Origin: Bosea sp. RAC05
GTDB taxonomy: Bacteria; Pseudomonadota; Alphaproteobacteria; Rhizobiales; Beijerinckiaceae
Length of the DNA stretch: 64,000 nucleotides
Reading direction: 5' to 3'
NCBI RefSeq assembly: GCF_001713455.1
Contig: NZ_CP016463.1
Coordinates: 62,001 to 126,000 of the forward strand
The translations under genes and the position numbers were made by a program. Shown here one piece after another: positions 35,614 through 48,224 of the stretch (position 1 is its first letter; each line of letters opens with the position of its first letter). Under the pieces are notes generated by a model that had not been told where the DNA came from, ran no database searches, and worked only from the letters and a program-made list of their open reading frames with translations.

Positions 35614-37581
35614 ATGACCGCAACCGGCCTTCGCTCATTGGTTCTTGCACTCGCGTCTGTCGCATCCTCAGGTGCGATGGCGCAGACGCAGTGGAGATTT
35701 TCCGCCCAGCTCATGAACGAGGTCGATCGCCCGGCTTATGTGAAGGTGCAGGAACGCGCGGCGGCTATCCTGGCCGATAAGCAGGCTGATGTCGGGCAGG
35801 CGGCGACGGACGAGATCGTCGCCCAGATACGCGCGGTTGTCGCCAAGATCCCTGTCATCGACGGTCCTCAGCCGTCTCCGAACAGCATCTGCGTCGACCT
35901 CATCGGCAAGTGGCATTTCGAATTCTCCACCAAGTATTTCACCGATAACGATCGGCGCTACCAACCGCCGCGCTCCATCTTTCAGAACAACCTCTCGGTC
36001 GGCTGTATGCTGGCCGCACAGGCTCGCATCGAACAGAACCGGCCTGAGACCGCGAGGCTGGTCGTCAAGTGGATTGCGGCTCGCCTCGACGGCAATGGTG
36101 TGCTGCAGCCGAGCAATGGTCCAGGTGGGCTGGCAAAGACGCCCGAGACAGTCTGCCAGCATTACGAAGTGAGGAAAGCGTGGTTCCCCGCTCTCGGGCT
36201 GCACTTCCATCAAGCCTCGGATCACAAGGGCATCGCCCAGGCGTGCGAGGTCGAGCTTAAGCCTGTCTACGCAAGCCTGGAGGCAAAGCGGCAGGAGGCG
36301 GCGCGCCTCGCTGCCGAACAGAAGGCGGCGGCCGATCGTAAGATCGCGATGGAGCGGGCCGAAGCCGCGAAGAAGGAAGCCGAGCAGGCCGCTGTCGCCT
36401 TGGAGCAGACGCGGAAAGCTGAGGAGCAGGCGCGCGTCGCCGCGGCTCAGAAAGCGGCGGAGTTGGCCAAATTCGAGCCCCAAGTGCTGGCCAAGGTGGT
36501 GTCCAGCCTGAAGTCCGCGCCGAAAATGTACGGCGTGCTGCAGCCTGCCTGCACATCAGCCGTCTCATCGTCGGGGGCTCCATCCAGCCTGCAGCCAACT
36601 CTCTATGAGGGCTGCGTCAAAGCCAACGGCGCCGTTGCCTATCAGAACGAGGTCTATCGCCGCGTCGACGAGGCCGCGAACCGGGTGATCGAGATGAACC
36701 CCAAGCCCGAGGCGGTCGTGGCCGGCAATCTCTTCCAGCCGCCCGATCTCGGCCTTGCGAACACGTCAGCCGGGAAGCTTGCCAACGAGCGCTTCGCCGC
36801 TGCAATCGAGCCCCTCGTCAAGAAGATCGCGGAGTCGGTCTACAGCGAGCTCGAAACCGAGTTCGAGGGCAAGGCGCTTTTGACCGAAAAAGCCCAGCTG
36901 ATGCTCAAGAAATTCTGTGAGCGAAACTGGTCGACAGACCCTGCCATGAATGCCCGTATCACGCAGAAATGCGATCAGCTGACCAAGGAATCGAGCCGGC
37001 TGCAGTGCCGCAACGCCGTCAACGCGGTCGAGAAGATCGGTATCGAGTACTCGAACGTCATCCTCGTCGAAAGCGACGGGAAAATGCGACCCATCAATTT
37101 CGGGCTGCTCGCCTGTTCGGCTGGCAGGGACGGCTTCGCTGTCGCGTTGAATTCAAGCTGGGGCCTGTTCAGCAACAGCTACTCGATCACGATCAGCAAC
37201 GCGGTTGGGGTTCGCAACGAGGTCATCATCAAAATCGAGAAGGCGACCAAGAATGGCAAGCCGTACTGGCATGCGACTGAGTTGCTGAAAGAGCGCCCGC
37301 CCATCGACGACATCTACATGGTGCTCTCCTGCTTCCAGAATACGTACGAGGACGCAGGTTTCGAGGTTCTGGTGAAGGGTGGTATATCGATGGCCGCCTC
37401 TCAGTTCGGCATCGACGCCGAGTCCTTCGGCCTTGGCCTGTTCGACTCCATGATCGAACAGGCCAAATGCGGGACATACAAGAACACCTGGAAGGCCAAT
37501 ATCCGAATGTTGACCGACACAGAAAACGTCGTCGACTTGGTCCACGGCCTGTTTTCCAACATCCGCGACCTGGGGAAGTGA
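35614..37581 (+). CDS. Exported protein with coiled-coil segment, 655 aa
   Basis: A signal peptide (residues 1-23, ending AMAQ) is followed by a domain of about 190 residues, then a long Ala/Glu/Lys/Arg-rich helix (about residues 225-290) typical of a coiled coil, and a C-terminal domain of about 360 residues with several cysteines. No family is recognised. AGGAAG 8 bp before the ATG supports the start. The gap before it (35428-35613) is AT-rich and contains the palindrome ATCCTT-A-AAGGAT near 35547, a possible operator. Confidence 0.78.
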   Translation: MTATGLRSLVLALASVASSGAMAQTQWRFSAQLMNEVDRPAYVKVQERAAAILADKQADVGQAATDEIVAQIRAVVAKIPVIDGPQPSPNSICVDLIGKWHFEFSTKYFTDNDRRYQPPRSIFQNNLSVGCMLAAQARIEQNRPETARLVVKWIAARLDGNGVLQPSNGPGGLAKTPETVCQHYEVRKAWFPALGLHFHQASDHKGIAQACEVELKPVYASLEAKRQEAARLAAEQKAAADRKIAMERAEAAKKEAEQAAVALEQTRKAEEQARVAAAQKAAELAKFEPQVLAKVVSSLKSAPKMYGVLQPACTSAVSSSGAPSSLQPTLYEGCVKANGAVAYQNEVYRRVDEAANRVIEMNPKPEAVVAGNLFQPPDLGLANTSAGKLANERFAAAIEPLVKKIAESVYSELETEFEGKALLTEKAQLMLKKFCERNWSTDPAMNARITQKCDQLTKESSRLQCRNAVNAVEKIGIEYSNVILVESDGKMRPINFGLLACSAGRDGFAVALNSSWGLFSNSYSITISNAVGVRNEVIIKIEKATKNGKPYWHATELLKERPPIDDIYMVLSCFQNTYEDAGFEVLVKGGISMAASQFGIDAESFGLGLFDSMIEQAKCGTYKNTWKANIRMLTDTENVVDLVHGLFSNIRDLGK

Positions 37582-37632
37582 CCCGCATGGTGGATCTCGT
37601 GCCATGCATGATCGCGTGGCACGATTGCCACC

Positions 37633-38523
37633 ATGAGCGACACCGAATCCATTGACGAAGCCGACGGCGCGCGGCCGTATAGCCCCTCGGGGATGTATTT
37701 CGCCGACGGCAGTCCGCACAAAGGCGAGGTCTTCGAGAACGAGGCCGGCAAGGCCTTTGGTGAGACCTATGAGGGGTGCTCGCGCTGCGGCGGGTCGGGC
37801 CGCTGGTCGAAGAATCGGCGCAAGGCCTGCATCGCCTGTGACGGCGAGGGTGAGAAGTTCATCCAGGCGCGGCTCTACACGCCGGCCGAACTCGATGCCG
37901 CTGATCGCAGACGCAAGAAGGCGGCCGACACGCGCGTCGCTCGACAGGCCGAGCGCGAGGCGAACATCGCCGCCAAGCATCAGGCATTCGTCGAAGCCAA
38001 TCCCGAGCTCTGGGCGCGCGCGCTCGCCAGCGAGGACAAGTTCGTCCAGCGTTTGGTCATTGCAAGCCAGACCTGGGGCGGGTTGACGGACGCTCAGCTG
38101 AAGGCCCTTCCCGAGGCACTGGACCGGCTCGCCAACGAGCGCGCCTTCTATGCCAACTCGGTCCCGGTCGGGACGCCCGGCGAACGCATGGACATCGTGG
38201 TGACCTGCCGGGCGAAGTCGTCGTTCCTGTCGAAGAAGTTCAAGGGTCGCGGCATGCAGGAGGTTCACCTGACCTCTATGGCCGACGACGAGGGGCGTGC
38301 ATTCGTTTCGATCACGTCGGCCTTCACGCTGGATGTCGGCGACAAGGTCCTGCTGCGCGGCACCGTGAAAGGGCATGACGAGCGCCCCGGCTGGCCGCGG
38401 ACGATCCTGAACCGTGTGGCGGTTCTCGAAGTCATCTCGACCCTTGCCTCGAGGCAGGAAGCCGAAGCCGCCGAGCAGGTGCGCGAGGAAGAATGGGAGC
38501 ACGCATCCGCTCCCTCGATGTAG
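37633..38523 (+). CDS. Zinc-ribbon hypothetical protein, 296 aa
   Basis: Residues 49-73 hold a DnaJ-like pair of Cys motifs (CSRCGGSG and CIACDGEG) that should bind one zinc ion. A basic helical stretch follows (about residues 85-115), then an OB-like beta-rich region (about 185-265). The combination suggests nucleic-acid or protein binding; the function is unknown. It is followed after 39 bp by the DUF262 gene on the same strand. Confidence 0.7.
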   Translation: MSDTESIDEADGARPYSPSGMYFADGSPHKGEVFENEAGKAFGETYEGCSRCGGSGRWSKNRRKACIACDGEGEKFIQARLYTPAELDAADRRRKKAADTRVARQAEREANIAAKHQAFVEANPELWARALASEDKFVQRLVIASQTWGGLTDAQLKALPEALDRLANERAFYANSVPVGTPGERMDIVVTCRAKSSFLSKKFKGRGMQEVHLTSMADDEGRAFVSITSAFTLDVGDKVLLRGTVKGHDERPGWPRTILNRVAVLEVISTLASRQEAEAAEQVREEEWEHASAPSM

Positions 38524-38562
38524 GATGCTGACTGCGCTGTGCAGCGAAGGAATCGTCACGCC

Positions 38563-39297
38563 ATGGAAATCCGGACCCGGAGCTCGTTCCTCATGGATGT
38601 GCTGCGCGACGTCGCGGCCGGCAAGCTCGTGCCTGCATCGTTCCAGCGCCCCTATGTCTGGAGAGGGCCGGATGTCGAAGCATTCTGGACCAGCATCACC
38701 AAGGAATGGCCGATCGGATCGATCCTGATCTGGGAGCCAGATGCGTCTGTCGACGTTTCCAGGGTCGGCCGCACCAGGTTGGGGCCGATCGAGCCCGCAG
38801 GTGAGCCGAAGGGCATCATTCTCGATGGTCAGAACCGGCTCGCGACCTTTGCCTGGTCGCTCCGGATGCCCGGCGACCCGATGCCAGATCTGTCCCTGCT
38901 GTCAGAGGCGGAACGCGAGGTCTGGGGCTCAAAGCAGCTGTTCGTTTTCGACACCCATGAGAGGCGCGCTCGGTTCGCGCACGAGGACGAGGTGATGGGC
39001 GAGCACCTGATTGTGCCGGCCGGAATCGTACACGACTCGACCAAGCTCTGGCCGTTTATCCGCAAGCGCGAGAAGCAGATCGACATCTCGGACGAGGCCA
39101 TCACCTGGCTCGATCATTTCGGCAAGGCCGTTCGCTCGGCTCAGTGCACCACGACGATCCTCGATCGCGCCTCGCCGGCCGACGCACTCGATGCGTTCCG
39201 GCATATCGCCAGGGTCGGCGTACCGATGTCGGAACAGGACTTCGCCGACGCCATGGCCTGGGCGCTCGAAGACGCCCCTGCAGCGCCGTCGCTCTAG
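38563..39297 (+). CDS. DUF262-family protein (GmrS/ParB-like fold)
   Basis: The 244-aa protein shows DUF262 hallmarks: FQRPYVW near residue 27 and the nucleotide-binding-like ILDGQNRLAT near residue 85. In GmrSD-type IV restriction enzymes a DUF262 domain hydrolyses NTP and is paired with an HNH-type DUF1524 domain, which is absent here. I chose ATG 38563 over GTG 38539 because residues typical of the family start there. Its stop codon overlaps the stop of the converging methyltransferase within one CTAG. Confidence 0.82.
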   Translation: MEIRTRSSFLMDVLRDVAAGKLVPASFQRPYVWRGPDVEAFWTSITKEWPIGSILIWEPDASVDVSRVGRTRLGPIEPAGEPKGIILDGQNRLATFAWSLRMPGDPMPDLSLLSEAEREVWGSKQLFVFDTHERRARFAHEDEVMGEHLIVPAGIVHDSTKLWPFIRKREKQIDISDEAITWLDHFGKAVRSAQCTTTILDRASPADALDAFRHIARVGVPMSEQDFADAMAWALEDAPAAPSL

Positions 39298-40271
39298 GCG
39301 GCGATGGCCGAGTCTGGCCTGGCGATCAGACCAGCCGAGATGGCCGCCTCACGGAACACCGCTTCCATAACCGGCGCGCAGACGCCGTTGCCGATGACCT
39401 TCGTCTGCGACCGGACTGTCCCGCTGCCCAGCTTGAAGCTCGACGGCAGACCCATGGCCCGCTTGAGCTCCTCGACCTGCAGCATGCGGATCGTGTGGCC
39501 TTGGGGACCGGGCTCGACCAGCGCGAACCGTCCGAGCGTCGTCACGGTGCGTAGAGGCCGATCAAGGCTCTGCCAGCCGGCGCCGTCGCTGCCGTAGTAG
39601 ACCGTGATGAAGGCCTCGTTGGGCCCCAGGGCCTCGATGCCGCGGCCGGCACGTTTGCGGGTCGAGGCAGCCTTGTCGGCGAGAAGCTTGGTCGGCCACC
39701 GGCCTTTGGGATCCAGGATCGAGCGCACGGTCGGCCGATCATGCCGCAGGGCTGGGATGGATGCTGGCGCCGTCCCGTTCAGGATGCAGACGAGGAACAG
39801 CCGCTCGCGCGACTGGGGGACGCCATAATCGCTCGCGTCGAGGACATGCTGCGTCACGCTGTAGCCGTGACGAGCCAAGCCACCCAGCAGCTCGGGATAG
39901 CGTGACCAGGAACGCATCTTCTCGACGTTCTCGATGATGATCATCTTCGGACGCAGCACGCCGGCGAACTTCAGGACGCCCAGCGCCGTCTCCAGGGTGA
40001 CGGTGTCCTTGGGCTTGTTGCCGAGCGCGATCGAGTGGTGCGTGCAGACGGGTGACGCGACGATCGCGTCGATTGCACCGCATTCGGCTTCGATCAGGGA
40101 AGGATCCAGATCCTCGACCCGGCAATCGTACAGTCGCGCGCCAGGATTGTTGGCTGCGAACACCGAGCGGGCATAGGCGTCGATATCGACACCTGCGACG
40201 GTGATGCCGCCGGCATCGTGGACACCCTGGGATGAAAGGCCGCCGCCGCAGAAGAGATCGAGGACTCGCAT
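39294..40271 (-). CDS. DNA (cytosine-5-)-methyltransferase
   Basis: The 325-aa protein has motif I (DLFCGGGLSSQG), motif IV with the catalytic Cys (ASPVCTHHS; the usual Pro-Cys has become Pro-Val-Cys), ENV (motif VI), QSRERLF (motif VIII) and the C-terminal GNGVCAPV (motif X). It methylates C5 of cytosine in a target set by the region around residues 190-250. No cognate restriction gene adjoins it, so it may be an orphan that masks the plasmid from host enzymes. AAAGGA before ATG 40271 fixes the start. Confidence 0.93.
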   Translation of the reverse strand: MRVLDLFCGGGLSSQGVHDAGGITVAGVDIDAYARSVFAANNPGARLYDCRVEDLDPSLIEAECGAIDAIVASPVCTHHSIALGNKPKDTVTLETALGVLKFAGVLRPKMIIIENVEKMRSWSRYPELLGGLARHGYSVTQHVLDASDYGVPQSRERLFLVCILNGTAPASIPALRHDRPTVRSILDPKGRWPTKLLADKAASTRKRAGRGIEALGPNEAFITVYYGSDGAGWQSLDRPLRTVTTLGRFALVEPGPQGHTIRMLQVEELKRAMGLPSSFKLGSGTVRSQTKVIGNGVCAPVMEAVFREAAISAGLIARPDSAIAA

Positions 40272-40331
40272 ATCATTCCTTTGCCATGAAGGAATGAAAG
40301 TGTCCTGGGATCGCCGATTCGTCCATGCCAA

Positions 40332-40356
40332 TGGATTGGCTTAGGGCGCCAATCCA
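40332..40356. promoter_or_regulatory. Inverted repeat upstream of the methyltransferase gene
   Basis: A perfect 9-bp inverted repeat (TGGATTGGC/GCCAATCCA, 7-nt loop) lies 60 bp before the methyltransferase start. It could be an operator or a leader hairpin. The rest of 40272-40575 contains no convincing gene. Confidence 0.4.
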
Positions 40357-40575
40357 CGATCACGATCTTGGCTCTCTCGATTTAATCCCCTTGCGCGTCG
40401 GCCGACATTGGATTCATTGTGGATAACGCAAGCGGCTTAAAGGATCGGGTAGGCATAACCATCGAATCGCCGCGGCAATCCGGCCCAGGAACCGGCTGTT
40501 TCAGCTCGCGTTTAGGAATGTCCGATAACAAGCCCTCGCCTCAGGAGATGGCAGGCGCCAACGAAGGGTCACCGA

Positions 40576-40869
40576 GTGAAAGTCATCGAGACATCCGCCA
40601 GCGTGAGATCAGCCATCACGGCCGACCACATCGGCGCCGGGCTCAAAGGCGCGCTGTCGATGGATATCTATGGCGGCAGGAGCCAGCAGCGGGTCCTGGT
40701 TGCGCGGCTGTTGGCCTGTCCTGCGGGGCAGATCGAGATTTCCACACCTGCCGGATTTTCCGCTGAGGTGTCAGGCTTTGATCGAGCGGCCTTGATCGTG
40801 AACGGGATGCTGGCCGGCCGGCGGCTGCGTCACCGCGCCGTGAAAACCTCTCGGCCCTGTTCCACCTGA
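40576..40869 (+). CDS. Possible small protein, 97 aa
   Basis: Starts on GTG. The first 80 residues have a balanced, protein-like composition (MKVIETSASVRSAITADHIG opening), but there is no known motif and the end overlaps the end of the small minus-strand gene at 40830-41002 by 40 bp. It may be real, with weak support. Confidence 0.4.
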   Translation: MKVIETSASVRSAITADHIGAGLKGALSMDIYGGRSQQRVLVARLLACPAGQIEISTPAGFSAEVSGFDRAALIVNGMLAGRRLRHRAVKTSRPCST

Positions 40870-41002
40870 GCCTTCCGCTCAGCGGTCCGGATCGCGGCGG
40901 CGAGCTTCTCCAAGGCAAGCTCTCCAGAAACGCGCCAGCGATATGACTGGCTGCCGTGCATGTCGAACGTGTCGAAATCACCTTGATCTCTGACTTGCGC
41001 AT
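40830..41002 (-). pseudogene. Small unknown gene with apparent frameshift
   Basis: A strong ribosome site (AGGAGGG) precedes the ATG at 41002, which reads MRKSEIKVIST. In that frame the sequence then becomes Arg/Ser-rich and shadow-like. Skipping two bases (40968-40969) joins it to a frame reading FDMHGSQSYRWRVSGELALE and ending at 40830, which looks like a genuine protein of about 55 aa. It lies 21 bp after the ART-like gene on the same strand. Either the gene is broken or there is a sequence error. Confidence 0.45.
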
Positions 41003-41023
41003 CGTGACGCCCTCCTGGCTCTA

Positions 41024-41428
41024 CTAGGCCAGGATCGGCTTCGGATGTGATGGGTAATCTTCCTCGGCTTCGAACGCCAAGGCCGCCTCGATGTCGATCA
41101 CAGGCATGCCGGCCACATCGATGACTCCTGCATAGATCAGGCTGTCCTTGCGTTCTGCCTGGGGATCCTGCGCCAGCCGGTCGGCGTCGACCCTGCTGTC
41201 GTCGATGACGAGGATGCAGATCTCCTTGAGGTGCTCGGCCGGAACGCTTCCGGGCTCGCCGAACTGGATGTAATGCTCGATCATCACGGCGACGCAGACC
41301 GCTGGGTGGGTGCTGAGATAGGCCCCTTCGGCACAACCTGGCCAGTTCTGTCCATGACCTCGCGCGCCAAGCCCATATCGAGTGATGCTGGGGAGATGAC
41401 GTCGCAGTGTGGCGTGAAAGAACGGCAT
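41024..41428 (-). CDS. Small protein with ADP-ribosyltransferase-like pattern, 134 aa
   Basis: The opening FFHATLRRHLPSITRYGL followed by GAYLSTHP and a helix AVMIEHY resembles the start of ART-fold proteins such as KptA/TRPT1-like enzymes (H-x-T, then a Y-L-S strand). The catalytic Glu cannot be assigned. Function is inferred only from this pattern. It is followed by the small frameshifted gene. Confidence 0.55.
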   Translation of the reverse strand: MPFFHATLRRHLPSITRYGLGARGHGQNWPGCAEGAYLSTHPAVCVAVMIEHYIQFGEPGSVPAEHLKEICILVIDDSRVDADRLAQDPQAERKDSLIYAGVIDVAGMPVIDIEAALAFEAEEDYPSHPKPILA

Positions 41429-41590
41429 CCTGAGCTTCTACCATATCGAGTTCGAGTTTTGGACGGGAGCGGGCGTCACGGAGCGCGATCGCCCGGGGGA
41501 AATTCGGCAACACGGCAGTCGCGTCCTTGACCGTCCATTTTCTATGAACCAGCGTTGGCGCTGTTTTCAGGGCGACAGGGGCACGATCAC

Positions 41591-42154
41591 ATGCACGTTC
41601 GGGATCGCGTCCTCTGGTTTCTCGATCAGGAGAAGTACACCATCCTCGTCACCCTGATCGCCTGCATCCCATCGGCGGTGGTCTTCTGGATCGCAGCTCG
41701 TGATCTCGGATTGAGCCCCTTCGACCACGGGCTGTTCCATCTGCCGATCGGCAGCCTTCGCGATGTCTCTTACACGCGTGAGCAGATGTTTCTTGGCTTT
41801 GGATGGGCGATGACCTCTTTTCCGGTTGCCATCCCCTTCATAACGGCGTTGCGAAGCCTACTGGAAAGCAGGGGTGCCATGAGCTCCGGCAGGCGGATCT
41901 TGGTCATGGCGGCCGTCGCAGTCATGTTCGCAACACCAGTGCTCGACTTCGCGCGCTCGATGATTGCGGCCAACATCGATGAGCGGGCCCGCCTTGAGGT
42001 GTTGGCGGACATGCAGTCAATGGCCGCGCAGTCCGGGCAGATCGACTTCATGCAAGCGGTGAGCGAGCAGTTGGCGACGCTTATCATGCGCACCAGCAGC
42101 TCCCGCCCGGTCACTGGTATCCAGAAAGGGCGCATCGCCATTCGCGCTGAGTGA
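41591..42154 (+). CDS. Membrane hypothetical protein, 187 aa
   Basis: Three likely transmembrane helices (about residues 18-36, 65-85 and 100-118 from ATG 41591) and a helical cytosolic tail. AGGGG lies about 10 bp before this ATG; the TTG at 41555 is less likely. No family recognised. It converges on 42158-42871 with 3 bp between stops. Confidence 0.68.
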   Translation: MHVRDRVLWFLDQEKYTILVTLIACIPSAVVFWIAARDLGLSPFDHGLFHLPIGSLRDVSYTREQMFLGFGWAMTSFPVAIPFITALRSLLESRGAMSSGRRILVMAAVAVMFATPVLDFARSMIAANIDERARLEVLADMQSMAAQSGQIDFMQAVSEQLATLIMRTSSSRPVTGIQKGRIAIRAE

Positions 42155-42157
42155 CGA

Positions 42158-42870
42158 CTATCGAGCCAGCCGGGCCTGGATCATCGTGAGCAGGGCGGCC
42201 GGCGCGAGGATGAAGAAGTGGAGCGGCACGTCGTCGGACTTCCCCACCAGGAAGTCACGATAGAGGACCGGCTCTTGGCGCGAGAAGATCGCGTTGAATC
42301 CGGTGCGCTTGAGGTCAGCGTGAAACTCATCGCCGATGTCCGCGATGGAGTAGTAGGAAACTTCGCGCACGGTCGTGATGTGCTCGGCCATTGCGCTGGC
42401 GTAGATCCTCGCCTTGAGCAGCGCCTTGCTGTTCTCGAAAATGTCGCGCATCGCCGCGCGCGCCTCGATGATGAGAAGCCTGTTAGGTTGCCCGTGAGCA
42501 TCTCGGGCGAAGAACACCGAGAGGCTGGTACCGGGGTCGAGCAACTCGAAACGAGAGGCGAGATCCATGGCGATGTCAGCCATCGCCGCTTCACCGTCCG
42601 CGCTGGTGTAGCTCAGGAAGGCATCGTCGAGCAGCCAAAGGCTCTTGCTGCCCGCGGTACCGCTCACGCTCCTCTTCCCCAGAATGGTGTCGATAACGGC
42701 TTTCTCCGCATCCCGGCGCGGCATCGTCGAAAGAACCGAGGCAGCCTGGGATCGGCTGGCCTCAAAGCGGACCAAGTCGCTGGCGGAGACCTCCAGAGCC
42801 TCGTCAAAAGCGTTCGGGTTTCCTGCTTCGATCATGGCACTCACCTCAGCAGTTTGGTGTCCGGAGGCCA

Positions 42871-42871
<1 letters not shown>
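42158..42871 (-). CDS. Hypothetical protein, 237 aa, possible PD-(D/E)XK-like domain
   Basis: From about residue 75 the sequence (LWLLDDAFLSYTSADG, later LLIIEARA and a YYSIADIG strand) resembles the nuclease-like C-terminal domain found in some HATPase-containing proteins, but with EAR where E-x-K would be expected, so catalysis is doubtful. The ATG shares one base with the ligA stop (TAATG), so it is coupled to the DNA ligase. Confidence 0.6.
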
Positions 42872-45776
<2,905 letters not shown>

Positions 45777-45999
45777 CTCTGCACCTCGAACTGGGATGCC
45801 CAACCTTTCCATACGTCAGGATCGGCTCCGTTCAGTCCAAGCTATTCCGGCTAGTTCTCAAGGAACAATGAAATGCTCCTGCTGCACTTAAATTGACGTG
45901 GATAGAGGATCGAACGCCCCAAAACGCGGTCTCGACACGCTCTTTTGTCGATTGCCAGGCCCTCGGGTAGCCTTTCAGGGTCGAATTCGGAGCAAATCC

Positions 46000-46800
46000 A
46001 TGCCCATGCGCTACACCGTCACGCTGTCGTCCGTCGGCAACCCAACTTATGCGCAGGATCCGGATCGCCCCCTCCCAGGGGTAGCGAACATGCGCAAGCC
46101 TGTCGTTAATTTCATCGAGGCATCCCGCGTCTGCCGGAAGTATATCGATGACAACGATCTCAGCTCCAGAAATTGGTCGGGTGGTGACGTCCATGACCGG
46201 AGCGGGGCACTCGTTGCCAAGGTCTCCTACAACGGCAAGGTCTGGACGCCGGAAGGCGCCAACACCCTGAACGCCAAACCCCTGTACGACCCGTATGCGA
46301 CGCAGGACAGGCCGGCTGATCCGTTCGCGTTTGACAGTCATGTCGTCGATGTCCCCGAGTTCGGCCAGATCTCGGTGACGGGCTGCTATGGCATCGGGAC
46401 CATTGCCAGTGTGCCGGGAGCCTTCAGCTTCGGCGGCAGGACAGTCGAGTTCATCCACGGCGTCACGCATCTGGCCGAGGGCGGTATCGAGATGCATCCC
46501 GATCTCATCCTTCATCCTGCCGGCAACATGAGCATCAGCATCACAGCTCCGAAGGAGATGCTGAACTCGCTCGCCCAAGCCCTGAAAGAATGGGCTGCCT
46601 CTCTGGAGGGCCGCGTACTGGTCATGTCGAACGAGAAGAAGGACAAGCTGCGAACCAGGGAATACCTCACCCGCAACGCCGCCCATCACGGCGCCGAGAT
46701 GCAGAGGTTCATCTCGCTATCGACGGAAAACGATGTCGCCATCGAGGACCTCGACGACGCCATCGAGCAGCTGCAGGCCGAGCAGGCGCCCAAGCCCTGA
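46000..46800 (+). CDS. Hypothetical protein, 266 aa
   Basis: A soluble protein with beta-rich N-terminal two thirds and a C-terminal helical region (about 185-265) with a basic segment followed by an acidic, Gln-rich end. GGAG lies 8 bp before ATG 46000, so the upstream extension to 45898 is rejected. No domain recognised. Confidence 0.7.
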   Translation: MPMRYTVTLSSVGNPTYAQDPDRPLPGVANMRKPVVNFIEASRVCRKYIDDNDLSSRNWSGGDVHDRSGALVAKVSYNGKVWTPEGANTLNAKPLYDPYATQDRPADPFAFDSHVVDVPEFGQISVTGCYGIGTIASVPGAFSFGGRTVEFIHGVTHLAEGGIEMHPDLILHPAGNMSISITAPKEMLNSLAQALKEWAASLEGRVLVMSNEKKDKLRTREYLTRNAAHHGAEMQRFISLSTENDVAIEDLDDAIEQLQAEQAPKP

Positions 46801-46818
46801 TCGGCCTGCAGCTGGTCC

Positions 46819-47895
46819 TCAGAAGCCCAGATCGGCGATGGATTCGTCGGTATCCTGACAGGCAACGAGGGTCTCCCCGACATGCCGCGGGAACAGTCCG
46901 GCTGCGACACTGGTCTCGATGACATTGGCCCAGCCGTAGCCGGACGCTCGAACGTCGAAGAAGTCGGTGCGATGGCGATTGTGGTAGTCATTGCGAACAT
47001 CGCTGGCGACCACCTCCGCAAACGCCTGCAGCTTCGACGCGACACCTGTCCAGTCCGCCCCGTAGACCCAGGCTTCCTGTAAGGCTGCGTCGGCCTCCAT
47101 CGTCCCGGTATGGCCACAACCGTTGATCCTGGCCTCTCGGCGGATCGCCCAGACAGCGTTGGTCATCGCCTGGATCGTGGCGGGAACGGCCTCCAGGGAC
47201 AGGAACTGCGCGTCAGCCTTCTCGACCCTCATTTTCGACAGCTTGGGCTTCTTGGCCGTTCCGAGCGCTCGCGCGATGGCCTCGGCCTCATCACGCTGGT
47301 CGATCCGCACACGCAGGCCCGGGATCTCCTTGCTGGACAGGCCGCGGGCGTAGTCGAGAACAGCCCGCCCCCCGTCCAGTCCGATGACCCAGCTCGGTTC
47401 CGGGTCCTTGCGCCAGAGTACGCCCGCAAATTCACACAGGCTTTCGGCGACGCGGCCAACACGAGCGCGCTGAAGCGGCCGTCCGTCGACATCCAGCGCA
47501 GTGATGGCCATCATCACATCCGCCTCGGGAAGGAGCAGCTCGCCGTAACGGCTGTAGGGCTTCGGCACCGGCCAAAATTTGGCGCGTCTGCTCGCCTCGA
47601 GGTTGGCCAGTCCGGCGGCCGTGAGCGGGCGACCCTCGCCATCTTGCAAGGGCCTCCACAGTGAACCGTCGTGACCAGGTGTCGCCCGCCTGACCGTTTC
47701 CTTCTGGCGCGGCGCGCGATCGGTGGTGAACCGCTCATAGGACGTGACGAGAGCTTCGGGCTCGGACAACGCCTCGGCTTCGCGGATCGAGATTGGCGTC
47801 GACAGGCGCATCCAGACCCATTTGTGGGAACGCTGGCCGCGGCCCTTCCCTCTTATGCCGGCTGCATGCTCGACCCAGGCGACTTTTTGCGACAT
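46819..47895 (-). CDS. Hypothetical protein, 358 aa
   Basis: A globular protein with no recognised motif, signal peptide or membrane helix. Coding character is consistent throughout. It is a single gene converging on 46000-46800. About 330 bp (47896-48224) separate it from the next plus-strand gene. That gap contains no convincing gene, although a GTG-started extension of the next gene from 48048 is possible. Confidence 0.72.
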   Translation of the reverse strand: MSQKVAWVEHAAGIRGKGRGQRSHKWVWMRLSTPISIREAEALSEPEALVTSYERFTTDRAPRQKETVRRATPGHDGSLWRPLQDGEGRPLTAAGLANLEASRRAKFWPVPKPYSRYGELLLPEADVMMAITALDVDGRPLQRARVGRVAESLCEFAGVLWRKDPEPSWVIGLDGGRAVLDYARGLSSKEIPGLRVRIDQRDEAEAIARALGTAKKPKLSKMRVEKADAQFLSLEAVPATIQAMTNAVWAIRREARINGCGHTGTMEADAALQEAWVYGADWTGVASKLQAFAEVVASDVRNDYHNRHRTDFFDVRASGYGWANVIETSVAAGLFPRHVGETLVACQDTDESIADLGF

Positions 47896-48224
47896 CGAAC
47901 CACCCGTTGAAATCGTCAGTCGAAGCTACTGTCGGGTGGCGAAAGTCAGCAGCTGCAGTTTCGCCGGTGCTTGCCCTCGAAGGATGTCTTCAGGGCGACA
48001 TGCTCCCGCTGTCCGAGAACGAGGTTGCTGCCCCATAGTCGCCGGATGTGACCGACCCACTGTCTTGGTTCGCTGGCGAGATGGGCCGGGACGTGCCTGT
48101 CCACGCGCCGCTGTCAGCGGGTGTGCGCACCACGATGGTATGGGCGCGTCACGAACGGCAGGAGGCGTTGCGACTTTCGCAGGACAAGGAAATGGTGATG
48201 TCGAACTTGCGCGGGAGGGTACCC

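Noticed and set aside
36069..36598. Frames opposite or out of phase with the 655-aa exported protein
   Set aside because: Shadows of the coiled-coil coding region; Ala/Arg-rich composition is a consequence of GC-rich codons.
40643..41002. 119-aa minus-strand frame from ATG 41002
   Set aside because: After 11 residues it is Arg/Ser/Pro-rich and overlaps other genes; the frameshifted reading ending at 40830 is more protein-like.
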